In this document: one piece after another, positions 15,824 to 22,755 of the stretch
How positions within the stretch are numbered: position 1 is the stretch's first letter
How the letters are laid out: the number at the start of each line of letters is the position of its first letter
Assembly (NCBI GenBank): GCA_900547615.1
Contig: URHH01000035.1
Span: 1-22,755 of the forward strand
Source of the DNA: an uncultured Blautia sp.
GTDB taxonomy: Bacteria > Bacillota > Clostridia > Lachnospirales > Lachnospiraceae
Direction of reading: 5' to 3'
Length of the DNA: 22,755 nucleotides
Position numbers and translations under genes: made by a program
Notes under the pieces: generated by a model
What the model was told of the DNA's origin: nothing
Seen by the model: only the letters and a program-made list of their open reading frames with translations
Databases searched by the model: none

Positions 15824-17084
15824 ACGCTTCTTCCTTATCATTTGTCAGGTTGAATCTGTCCAGAACGTGGAAAATAAGGCTTAAAATCATTGCCACAATG
15901 CAGGCAAGAACCATTCCTGTAAGCTCTACGTTTCCAAATTTTACGGAGATGCCGGAAAGACCTGTAACAAAGACAACAGAGGTCAGTGTCAGGTTACGGG
16001 AACGTCCGTAATCTACTTTGGAATCTACGAGGATACGAATACCGGAAGCTCCGATCATACCGTATAAAAGGAAAGAGATGCCTCCAATCACAGGACCGGG
16101 AACCGTCTGGATCAGCATGGAAAGTTTTCCCACAAAGGAGCAGATAATAGATAAAACGGCTGCCCCTGCGATTACGCGGACACTGTAGACTTTTGTGACT
16201 GCCATAACTCCGATGTTTTCCCCGTATGTGGTAGTAGGAACAGAGCCGATAAGACCGGAAAGCATAGTGGAGAGGTTGTCTCCAAGTAAAGAACGGTGAA
16301 GCCCCGGATCTTTTAAAAGGTCTTTTCCTACGATTTTACTTGTCACTACCTGATGCCCGATGTGTTCAGAAGTGATGACAAGAATAACCGGAAGAATAAT
16401 AAGAATGGCGTCCATATCAAATTTTGGAAGCTGGAAGTTTGGAAGTGCAAATAAAGGCGCTTTGGCAACTTCTGTAAAATCCACAACTCCGCAGCAAAGA
16501 GCTGCAATATATCCGGCGATCACGGCAATTAAAATCGGGATAACAGATAAAAAGCCGCGGAACAGGATATTTCCAAAAACAGCAACTCCAAGTGTGACAA
16601 GAAATACAATGATATTTTTCGGATCAATCACTTCGTCCAGTAATCCGGCGTTGCCTGCGGCGCTTCCGGAAAGTTCAAGCCCGATCAGAGCTACAACAGG
16701 TCCCATAGCAGCCGGGGGCAGCACCACATCAATCCAGGAAGAACCGAATTTATAAATGATGAATGCGAGGATACAGCCGCAGAAACCAACAGCTACGAAT
16801 CCGCCAAGCGCATATTCATATCCCATCTGGCTGATGACGATTCCGGCGGGAGCCAGGAATGCGAAACTGGAGCCTAAATAAGCGGGAGCTTTTCCCTTTG
16901 TAAGGACGATGAATAAAAGTGTGCCCACACCGTTCATAAACAGAACGACTGCAGGATTGATTCCAAAAATAAAAGGAACCAGGACAGTGGCGCCGAACAT
17001 GGCAAACATATGCTGAATGCTTAAAGGGATCAGAAGCTTTGCCGGCACTTTGTCTTCTACTTGAATAATTTTTCGTTGTTCCAT
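15822..17084 (-). CDS. uraA: Uracil permease (UraA/NCS2 family)
   Basis: The 420-residue membrane protein imports uracil by proton symport. It shows the nucleobase transporter hallmarks AYLGSSFAFLAP (68-79), GPVVALIGLELSG (128-140), Glu240 in TSEHIGHQ and Glu289 in TTYGENIGVMAVTKVYS. The two glutamates fall at almost the same positions as the substrate-binding Glu241 and Glu290 of E. coli UraA, which favours uracil over xanthine or urate. The start on the minus strand is preceded by TTTGAGGAGG. No pyr genes lie next to it. The divergent gap to the phosphorylase gene shows no clear PyrR or riboswitch structure that I could identify. Confidence 0.9.
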   Translation of the reverse strand: MEQRKIIQVEDKVPAKLLIPLSIQHMFAMFGATVLVPFIFGINPAVVLFMNGVGTLLFIVLTKGKAPAYLGSSFAFLAPAGIVISQMGYEYALGGFVAVGFCGCILAFIIYKFGSSWIDVVLPPAAMGPVVALIGLELSGSAAGNAGLLDEVIDPKNIIVFLVTLGVAVFGNILFRGFLSVIPILIAVIAGYIAALCCGVVDFTEVAKAPLFALPNFQLPKFDMDAILIILPVILVITSEHIGHQVVTSKIVGKDLLKDPGLHRSLLGDNLSTMLSGLIGSVPTTTYGENIGVMAVTKVYSVRVIAGAAVLSIICSFVGKLSMLIQTVPGPVIGGISFLLYGMIGASGIRILVDSKVDYGRSRNLTLTSVVFVTGLSGISVKFGNVELTGMVLACIVAMILSLIFHVLDRFNLTNDKEEA

Positions 17085-17242
17085 TTTTCCTCCTCAAAAA
17101 GTAATTATAAATTTGGATTTCGGCTTATTTTATCATATTCCCAGGTGCTATGGAAGAAAAAATTTAGGATTCTTTTATAAAAAAAGCAAGAATTCTAAAA
17201 TGGAGGACAAGATATAGATGGAAAAAACGGGAGGCGTCATAG

Positions 17243-17248
17243 TATAAT
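17243..17248 (+). promoter_or_regulatory. Possible -10 element for the GH112 phosphorylase gene
   Basis: A consensus TATAAT lies 44 bp upstream of the chosen start, but no good -35 is found 16-18 bp before it. The rest of the divergent 208-bp gap (17085-17292) is AT-rich. I see no clear operator, catabolite-response (cre) site or riboswitch in it. Confidence 0.35.
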
Positions 17249-17292
17249 GAGAGCATTAAGATATGTGTAAAATCAGAACGGAGGAAAACAAA

Positions 17293-19452
17293 ATGGAGAA
17301 AAAAAGAGGACGCGTAACCATTCCTACAGATTTGAATGTGATTCCTCAGACACTTGAGATTCTGGAGAAATGGGGAGCAGATGCAGTACGTGACTGTGAC
17401 GGAACAGAGTTTCCGGCAGAGCTTAAGGAAGTGGATGCGAAGGTTTATGCGACTTACTACACAACAAGAAAAGATAATGAGTGGGCAAAGGCACACCCGG
17501 AAGAAATCCAGCAGATGTATATTATGACAGATTTCTACAGCGCAGTGTCCGACAAGCTTTCCATTCACTTAATGGATCATATTTATCCTGCCATGTTAAA
17601 AGTAAATACGCGCGATGATAAAAAGCGCTGGTGGGAAGTTATGGACCGTACAACAGGCGAGCCTGTTCCAACAGACAAATGGAGCTATGACGAGGAAAGC
17701 GGAAATGTGATCATTAATGCGATTCCTTTCCATGATTATACAGTAAGCTTCCTTGCTTACATTATGTGGGATCCGGTTCATATGTACAACGCAGTTGTAA
17801 ATGACTGGAAAGATGTAGAGCCGCAGATGACTTTTGATGTGCGTCAGCCGCTTACAAGAGAGTTTTCTCTGAAAAGACTGCGCCGTTTCCTGGAAACTCA
17901 TCCATATGTAGATGTAGTGCGTTTTACTACATTCTTCCATCAGTTCACACTGATTTTTGATGAGCTTGCAAGAGAAAAATATGTAGACTGGTATGGATAT
18001 TCCGCATCTGTAAGCCCATATATTCTGGAACAGTTTGAAAAAGAAGTGGGTTATAAATTCCGTCCGGAGTTTATTATCGACCAGGGATATATGAATAATA
18101 CGTACCGTATTCCTTCTAAGGAATTCCGTGATTTCCAGGCGTTCCAGAGAAGAGAAGTTGCAAAACTTGCCAAAGAGATGGTAGACATTGTACATGAGTT
18201 TGGAAAAGAAGCCATGATGTTCCTTGGTGACCACTGGATCGGAATGGAACCGTTTATGGACGAGTTTGCATCTATCGGAATTGACGCGGTAGTAGGAAGC
18301 GTTGGAAACGGTGCAACGCTTCGTCTCATCAGCGATATTAAAAACGTAAATTATACAGAGGGTCGTTTCCTTCCATACTTCTTCCCGGATACCTTCCATG
18401 AGGGCGGAGACCCTGTAAAGGAAGCAAAAGTAAACTGGGTAACAGCAAGAAGAGCAATCCTTCGAAGCCCGATCCAGAGAATCGGATACGGCGGATACTT
18501 AAAGCTTGCTCTTGATTTCCCGGAATTTGTGGAATACATCGAGAGCGTATGCGACGAGTTCCGTACACTTTATGATAATATTACAGGAACTACTCCTTAC
18601 TGCGTAGAGCGTGTGGCAGTATTAAACTGCTGGGGCAAAATGCGTGCATGGGGAAATCATATGGTGCACCATGCAATTTATTACAAACAGAATTATTCCT
18701 ATGCAGGAATTATTGAAGCATTAAGCGGCGCTCCTTTTGATGTAAAATTCATAAGCTTTGAAGATATTCTGGAAAATCCGGACATCTTAAAGGATATTGA
18801 CGTTATCATCAATGTAGGAGATGCAGACACAGCTTATGGCGGCGGAGAATACTGGACAAACGAAAAGATTGTTACAGCAGTAAAAGAATTTGTTTACAAT
18901 GGCGGTGGATTTATCGGTGTAGGCGAGCCGACAGCACATCAGTGGCAGGGACGCTTCTTCCAGCTTTCCGATATTCTTGGTGTGGAAGAAGAACATGGAT
19001 TTAACCTGAACAGAGATAAATACAACTGGGAAGAGCACAAAGATCACTTTATTCTTTCTGACTGCACAAAGGATGTAGATTTCGGAGAAGGAAAGAAAAA
19101 TATCTTTGCGCTTCCGGAGACAGAAATTCTCATTCAGAGAGAGCAGGAAGTACAGATGGCAGTAAAAGAGTTCGGAAAAGGCCGCGGCGTTTATATCAGC
19201 GGTCTGCCATACAGCTTTGAAAACAGCCGTATTCTTTACCGTGCGATCCTCTGGTCTACAGGAGATGATGAAAAGCTGAACCAGTGGTTCTCCACAAACT
19301 TCAACGTGGAAGTTCACGCATATGTGAAAAACGGAAAATACTGTGTTGTAAATAATACTTACGAACCACAGGATACAACGGTTTACCGCGGAGATGGAAG
19401 CAGTTTCGACCTTCATATGGAAGCAAATGAAATCAAGTGGTATGAAATCTAA
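17293..19452 (+). CDS. lnpA: 1,3-beta-galactosyl-N-acetylhexosamine phosphorylase (GH112)
   Basis: The 719-residue enzyme matches the GH112 family along its length, opening RVTIPTDLNVIPQTLEILEK and continuing ADAVRDCDGTEFP. It phosphorolyses galacto-N-biose (from mucin) and/or lacto-N-biose (from milk oligosaccharides) to galactose 1-phosphate plus the N-acetylhexosamine, in the cytoplasm. Asp313 in FLGDHWIGMEP has the same number as the proposed general acid of the Bifidobacterium longum enzyme. ATG17293 is chosen because CGGAGG lies 8 bases upstream; ATG17263 would put that site inside the gene. The usual partner genes (N-acetylhexosamine kinase, UDP-glucose-hexose-1-phosphate uridylyltransferase, UDP-glucose epimerase, sugar importer) are absent here. 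A galactosyl-rhamnose phosphorylase, known in the same family, is an alternative. Confidence 0.9.
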   Translation: MEKKRGRVTIPTDLNVIPQTLEILEKWGADAVRDCDGTEFPAELKEVDAKVYATYYTTRKDNEWAKAHPEEIQQMYIMTDFYSAVSDKLSIHLMDHIYPAMLKVNTRDDKKRWWEVMDRTTGEPVPTDKWSYDEESGNVIINAIPFHDYTVSFLAYIMWDPVHMYNAVVNDWKDVEPQMTFDVRQPLTREFSLKRLRRFLETHPYVDVVRFTTFFHQFTLIFDELAREKYVDWYGYSASVSPYILEQFEKEVGYKFRPEFIIDQGYMNNTYRIPSKEFRDFQAFQRREVAKLAKEMVDIVHEFGKEAMMFLGDHWIGMEPFMDEFASIGIDAVVGSVGNGATLRLISDIKNVNYTEGRFLPYFFPDTFHEGGDPVKEAKVNWVTARRAILRSPIQRIGYGGYLKLALDFPEFVEYIESVCDEFRTLYDNITGTTPYCVERVAVLNCWGKMRAWGNHMVHHAIYYKQNYSYAGIIEALSGAPFDVKFISFEDILENPDILKDIDVIINVGDADTAYGGGEYWTNEKIVTAVKEFVYNGGGFIGVGEPTAHQWQGRFFQLSDILGVEEEHGFNLNRDKYNWEEHKDHFILSDCTKDVDFGEGKKNIFALPETEILIQREQEVQMAVKEFGKGRGVYISGLPYSFENSRILYRAILWSTGDDEKLNQWFSTNFNVEVHAYVKNGKYCVVNNTYEPQDTTVYRGDGSSFDLHMEANEIKWYEI

Positions 19453-19473
19453 AAATTAAATATTTTATAGGGA

Positions 19474-19514
19474 ATCCCTCCGGAAATGTTGTATAATGTT
19501 TCTGGGGGGATTTT
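19474..19514 (+). terminator. Rho-independent terminator of the GH112 gene
   Basis: A 13-bp stem with two G-U pairs (19474-19486 with 19499-19511) and a 12-base loop is followed by TTTT, 21 bp after the stop codon. The loop happens to contain TATAAT, which makes an alternative promoter reading possible but less likely. Confidence 0.75.
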
Positions 19515-19689
19515 GGGTTCTATCGGCGGCTGCGTCGATTGACGACAACGATGTAATCGGACAACCATGCAGGCGAATAGGGCAGTTAATATATATTTGT
19601 TGTACTGGGAAAGCAGTGCGCTCTGTGTGGGATTTATCTGGAAAAATAGAACGCTCTGCGAGAATATGTTTAGAGATTGTGTATTTTAA
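19515..19689. other. Intergenic stretch with no supported gene
   Basis: I see no convincing gene, promoter or RNA here. An open frame of 74 codons spans it (19496-19720), but it has a non-ATG start, no ribosome binding site and no recognisable motif. The last 20 or so bases (GATTGTGTATTTTAAAGG) resemble the tail of the 51-bp repeat that follows, probably a degenerate zeroth copy. Confidence 0.5.
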
Positions 19690-19944
19690 AGGAAAAATGA
19701 TGTTATATAAACAATTATGAAGAGAGTTTGTGTTTTTTCGATGGAAAATAGCATTATATAAACAATTTTCGAAGGGAGTTGTTTTTTTCGAGGCGGAAAT
19801 GGCATTATATAAACAATTTTAAAGAGGAATTGTTTTTTTTGAGGTGGAAATGGTATTATATAAACAATTTTAAAGAGGAATTGTTTTTTTCGAGGCGGAA
19901 GTGGAGTTATATAAACAATTTTAAAGTAAAATTGTGTTTTCAAG
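19690..19944. repeat. Five tandem 51-bp repeats, each with a terminator-like hairpin
   Basis: The core TTATATAAACAATT starts at 19703, 19754, 19805, 19856 and 19907, exactly 51 bp apart each time. Units are 19690-19740, 19741-19791, 19792-19842, 19843-19893 and 19894-19944. Units 3 and 4 are nearly identical; the outer ones have diverged. Within most units AAACAATT pairs with AATTGTTT across a 9-11 base loop and runs into a 6-8 base T-tract, so each could act as a weak intrinsic terminator on the plus strand. Because 51 is divisible by three, frames stay open on both strands as 17-residue repeats; neither has a convincing start. There are no spacers, so it is not CRISPR. The last unit ends in the GAGGAGA used by the next gene. 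Confidence 0.9.
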
Positions 19945-19960
19945 AGGAGAGAAGGCTTAC

Positions 19961-20249
19961 ATGATTATTTTAATTACAGGGGCTTCCCATGCAGGGAAGA
20001 CAGTTCTGGCGCAGAGGTTTCTTGAAAAATATAAGTATCCGTATCTGTCTGTTGATCATCTGAAAATGGGCTTGATACGAAGCGGAAATACTTCGCTGAC
20101 CCCGGAAGATGATGAAGAATTGACAGCTTATTTATGGTCTGTTGTGCAGGAAATATCAGTGTGATCATATTCTTATCGAAAAAGAATATGAGGCAGAAAT
20201 AAAAGAAAAGATAAAAGAAAATCAGAAAGACGAGGCAGAAAATGAATAA
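19961..20249 (+). pseudogene. Frameshifted P-loop kinase (adenylate-kinase-like)
   Basis: ATG19961 begins MIILITGASHAGKTVLAQRF, a Walker A P-loop (GASHAGKT), followed by YLSVDHLKMGLIRSG and PEDDEELTAYLW. The frame stops at TGA20162 after 67 residues. A different frame then reads DHILIEKEYEAEIKEKIKEN and ends at TAA20247, resembling the C-terminal tail of the same kind of protein. Full-length relatives have roughly 170-190 residues, so about half is missing. I read this as an internal deletion plus frameshift. The function of the intact form, a small-molecule or nucleotide kinase, is not known from this sequence. Confidence 0.7.
20166..20190. other. Perfect hairpin at the kinase pseudogene's break
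   Basis: A 9-bp inverted repeat, CATATTCTT (20166-20174) and AAGAATATG (20182-20190), encloses a 7-base loop. It begins two bases after the TGA that ends the kinase frame. No T-tract follows. It may mark the deletion junction. Confidence 0.45.
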
Positions 20250-20385
20250 GAAAAATGTAAATAATTCCCTCTATTTTCTAGTAGGAATTTTACTTCTGTT
20301 CAGCGGAATGATGGGACAGAATGCCACATTTTATGTGCTGGCATTTGTGTTTATTATTCTTGGATTTGTGAAGAGAAAGAAGTAA
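20242..20385 (+). CDS. Small two-helix membrane protein (47 residues)
   Basis: A short intact gene encodes a 47-residue protein. It has a basic N terminus (MNKKNVNN), a hydrophobic helix (about 9-24), a short polar turn (GQNATF), a second hydrophobic helix (about 30-43) and a basic tail (KRKK). This predicts a hairpin in the membrane with both ends in the cytoplasm. GAGG (20232-20235) lies 6 bases before ATG20242, and the start overlaps the end of the kinase pseudogene. I do not recognise a named family; similar tiny hydrophobic proteins are common in this bacterial group. No function is assigned. Confidence 0.6.
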   Translation: MNKKNVNNSLYFLVGILLLFSGMMGQNATFYVLAFVFIILGFVKRKK

Positions 20386-20403
20386 AGAGAAAGCAGGGGA
20401 AAT

Positions 20404-20521
20404 ATGGAAATATTAAAATTAAGGGAACATGAAGAATTAACAGAAAAGGCAGCAGAATGGTTTTACCGGAAATGGGAAGTGCCGGTTTGAGAAGTATATT
20501 TAAAACAAAGTGAGGAATTGA
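20404..20521 (+). pseudogene. N-terminal fragment of a GNAT acetyltransferase
   Basis: ATG20404 reads MEILKLREHEELTEKAAEWF, then YRKWEVPV, before TGA20488. This is the typical opening of a GNAT protein of Gram-positive bacteria in which AAEWF..KW.VP is followed by a helix. In the same frame after the stop, EVYLKQSEELNE continues as such a helix would, up to the next gene's start. The gene thus seems to have suffered a nonsense change and then lost everything after about 38 codons, including the acetyl-CoA site. AGCAGGGG precedes the start. Confidence 0.6.
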
Positions 20522-21469
20522 ATGAAATCAAAAACAATGCGCGCCATTTTACACGCGCTTTCATACAGCAATCTTGAGGTAGAATCTGCAAGGCGTCTGG
20601 CAGATTTAAAACGCCTTGATCCTATGCGGATATTTTGCAGGAAATTAGACGTAAAAATATATAATGAAGATTATGAAGTTCCGATTCGCCTGTATTTTCC
20701 AAACGAGCAGGCGATGAAAGAAGGAATGGAAAAAGGACATTCTTATGCAGTCCTGCTGTTTTTTCACGGCGGCGGCTGGGTGACGGACAGGGGGGGAAAC
20801 TAAGACCGTGTGTGCAGCCAGATGGCGCAGTCTACAGGACAGATCGTAGTATCTGTGGAATACCGTCTTGCACCTGAATACCCGTTCCCAACAGGGCTGA
20901 TGGACTGTTATGCGGCTGCAAAAGCCCTGTATACGAATCGGTTTATTTTAAATACAGAACCGGAAAAAATTACTATTGTGGGAGACAGCGCAGGGGGAAA
21001 TCTTGCAGCGGCAGTTTCTCTTATGGCGAGAGATAAGGGAGAGTTTATGCCTGACAGACAGATATTGATCTACCCTGCATTAAATAACTGTTATACAGAA
21101 GAATCGCCGTATCTTTCCGTAAAAGAAAACGGGGAGGATTACCTTCTTACAGCAGTAAAAATGGAAAACTATATATCCTTATATCAGCGCAGTCCGGAAG
21201 ACAGAGAGAATCCGTATTTTTCACCGCTTCAGGAAAAAGACCTGGGAAATCTTCCGGATACTCTGATTTTGACAGCAGAGTTTGATCCATTAAGAGACGA
21301 GGGAGAAGAGTACGCAAGGCGCTTAAAGGAAGCGGGAAATTATGTGGAGCTTCACAGAATACCGGGAGCGCTTCACGGATTTTTCGCTCTTGGAATTAAG
21401 CTTTTTCATGTGAAAGAGAGCTTTGACATTATGAATAAATTTCTTGGAAGGGAGATGGGAACTTGTTAG
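20522..21469 (+). pseudogene. HSL-family alpha/beta hydrolase (esterase) interrupted by an in-frame TAA
   Basis: A single frame of 316 codons encodes a complete hormone-sensitive-lipase-type esterase except for TAA at codon 94 (20801-20803). All key parts remain: oxyanion motif HGGGW (82-86), nucleophile Ser156 in GDSAGG, Asp255 in DPLRDEG and His285 in GALHGFF. The stop falls where relatives usually have an aromatic residue before DRVC, so a TAC or TAT to TAA change is the simplest explanation. A run of seven G (20790-20796) lies just upstream, but both halves share one frame, so a single indel does not explain it. ATG20522 follows TGAGG. The stop overlaps the next gene. Recent pseudogene, readthrough or sequence error are the options. 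Confidence 0.8.
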
Positions 21470-22755
21470 AGTTTGGATATTCCCACTGGAGAAAACTTGA
21501 CAATGCAGCCCTTGTTTTCCCGGCAGTAACCGGGAAAAATGACACAAGAGTATTTCGTGTTTACTGCCGTTTAAAAGAAACGGTAGAGCCGGAGATTTTG
21601 CAGAAAGCGCTGGACGCCACAATGGAAAAATATCCTCTGTATCAGGCAGTGCTTCGAAAAGGACTTTTCTGGTATTATCTGGAGCGCAGAGACATACGTC
21701 CCCTTGTAAAGCCGGAGACGGAAACGCCCTGCAGCGACTTATATGTGCCGGACAAAAAATCTCTTTTATTTCAGGTGACTTACTATAAAGACAGGATCCA
21801 GTTTGAGGTTTTTCATGCGCTGACAGACGGAACGGGAGCAATGCACTTTATCCAGGAACTTGTAAAACAGTATCTTATGCTGGCGCACCCGGAAGCACAC
21901 CTTCCGGACTTTGATACTGGTGAGGAAAGTACGGGAAAGGAGCAGGAGGAAGACAGTTTTGCTCAGTATTATCAGACAGAGCTTCCGAAAAATAAAGAGA
22001 AAAAGAGAGCGGCTGTACAGTTAAAAGGAGAGAAGCTTCCGCAAGATGAAATGCACATTATGGAGGTGATCCTTTCTGTAAAAGAGACTTTGAAAACAGC
22101 AAGAGCAAATGGTGTTACCATTACAGTTTTGCTGGCGTCCGCTCTTCTTTGGGCAATTCATGAGGAGATCCCGGCGAGCCGCCTGAAACGTCCGGTCACC
22201 CTTATGGTTCCTGTAAATCTCCGTAATTATTTTGATTCCAAATCAATGGCAAACTTTTTCGGCTGGATCGAGGTTGGATACGTTTTTAAGGAAAATACAA
22301 CCTTTGATGAGGTGATGGCTCACGTAAAGAAAGAGTTTGAGAGGGAGCTGATGAAAGAGAGGATTGCCGTACATATGAATGACTATGTAAGGCTGGAAAA
22401 GAACCCGCTGATCCGGGCGGTTCCTCTTGAAGTGAAACGGTTTGGAATGATGGCAGGAGCAAAATACGGTGCAAGGAGCATCACTGGCATTTATTCTAAT
22501 GTGGGGATTTTTAAGCTGCCTGAGGAATATGGAGATTATATCCGGTATTTTGGTTTTCTGGCAAGCACATATTCCATGCAGCTATGTTCCTGTTCTTATA
22601 ATGATAACCTTGTACTTGGGTTTACTTCAAAGGTTCCGGGGGACAGCATTCAGAGAAATTTTCTGAAGATTTTAAAAGAAAAAGGGCTTTCTTACGAAGA
22701 GGTGGAGAGTGATTTTCCGGGATATAAGAAGGAAAAAACAAATGTGCCGGCAAAA
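21463..22755 (+). CDS. Alcohol-acetyltransferase/condensation-like acyltransferase (partial, runs off the right edge)
   Basis: An uninterrupted frame of 431 codons continues past the window end. TTG21463 is the probable start, because AAGGGAG (21448-21454) lies 8 bases upstream and no in-frame ATG occurs until well inside the conserved region. The start overlaps the esterase stop by seven bases. His118-x-x-x-Asp122-Gly (HALTDGTG) is the active-site motif of acyl-CoA-dependent acyltransferases and condensation domains. The opening FGYSHWRKLDNAALVFPA and the VNLRNYFDSKSMANFFGW block fit the alcohol acetyltransferase-like family found in Firmicutes. It probably acylates a hydroxyl group of an unknown acceptor. 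Pairing with an esterase gene suggests a lipid or ester pathway (inference). Confidence 0.75.
   Translation, partial: MLEFGYSHWRKLDNAALVFPAVTGKNDTRVFRVYCRLKETVEPEILQKALDATMEKYPLYQAVLRKGLFWYYLERRDIRPLVKPETETPCSDLYVPDKKSLLFQVTYYKDRIQFEVFHALTDGTGAMHFIQELVKQYLMLAHPEAHLPDFDTGEESTGKEQEEDSFAQYYQTELPKNKEKKRAAVQLKGEKLPQDEMHIMEVILSVKETLKTARANGVTITVLLASALLWAIHEEIPASRLKRPVTLMVPVNLRNYFDSKSMANFFGWIEVGYVFKENTTFDEVMAHVKKEFERELMKERIAVHMNDYVRLEKNPLIRAVPLEVKRFGMMAGAKYGARSITGIYSNVGIFKLPEEYGDYIRYFGFLASTYSMQLCSCSYNDNLVLGFTSKVPGDSIQRNFLKILKEKGLSYEEVESDFPGYKKEKTNVPAK

Noticed and set aside
17596..18399. Long minus-strand frame (267 codons) inside the GH112 gene
   Set aside because: It is antisense to a well-conserved enzyme, cysteine/histidine-rich and without family features: a coding shadow.
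19496..19720. Plus-strand frame of 74 codons after the GH112 gene
   Set aside because: It starts inside the terminator stem-loop, has no ribosome binding site and no recognisable domain.
19686..19943. Minus-strand frame of 85 codons with 17-residue repeats (KIVYIMPFPPRKKQFLF type)
   Set aside because: It is open only because the 51-bp repeat is divisible by three; no ribosome binding site or promoter precedes its start, and the opposite strand is open for the same reason.
19690..19944. Possible CRISPR array
   Set aside because: The 51-bp units are contiguous with no unique spacers, and no cas gene is present.
20790..20796. Seven-G run as a phase-variable switch of the esterase
   Set aside because: The two halves of the gene are in the same frame; a one-base change in the run would break the frame rather than restore it.

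Overview
The window looks like the chromosome of a low-to-mid GC, Gram-positive gut anaerobe, most likely a Lachnospiraceae member (Blautia/Ruminococcus/Dorea type). This is inferred from strong AGGAGG ribosome binding sites, short AT-rich promoters, tightly packed operons, a PotC-PotD fusion, a GH112 phosphorylase and an Rpn-type nuclease remnant. No species can be named from the sequence alone. I found no rRNA, tRNA, CRISPR array or complete insertion sequence.

Region 1 (1-8825) is a fructosamine (Amadori compound) utilisation operon. The order is frlD-like kinase, ribose-type sugar ABC importer (ATPase, permease, binding protein), frlC-like epimerase, DeoC-family aldolase, FGGY-family kinase of unknown substrate, and frlB-like SIS deglycase, closed by a strong terminator. 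The frlB, frlC and frlD products resemble the Escherichia coli fructoselysine enzymes as I recall those sequences. The uptake route (an RbsABC-type importer) and the added aldolase plus FGGY kinase are not part of the textbook frl operon, and they are the best candidate here for an undescribed pathway branch. The frlD and frlB promoters share a TTTACAAAAC -35 block followed by TAATACA/TGTATTA inverted repeats, which suggests one repressor controls both. No regulator gene lies in the window.

Region 2 (8826-14334) is a polyamine (spermidine/putrescine) import operon: GNAT acetyltransferase, HD-domain phosphohydrolase, PotA, PotB and a PotC-PotD fusion, with overlapping or nearly touching genes. 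PotA carries about 175 extra residues inside its TOBE domain, and these contain two related beta-rich repeats.

Region 3 (14338-19514) holds the C-terminal remnant of an Rpn-family nuclease, an XRE-type regulator, a convergent uracil permease sharing a bidirectional terminator with it, and a solitary GH112 galacto-N-biose/lacto-N-biose phosphorylase with its own terminator.

Region 4 (19515-22755) is a decaying accessory stretch. It has five tandem 51-bp repeats, each with a terminator-like hairpin. After them come a frameshifted P-loop kinase, an intact 47-residue membrane protein, a nonsense-truncated GNAT fragment, an HSL-type esterase interrupted by one in-frame TAA, and an alcohol-acetyltransferase-like gene that starts with TTG and runs off the right edge.
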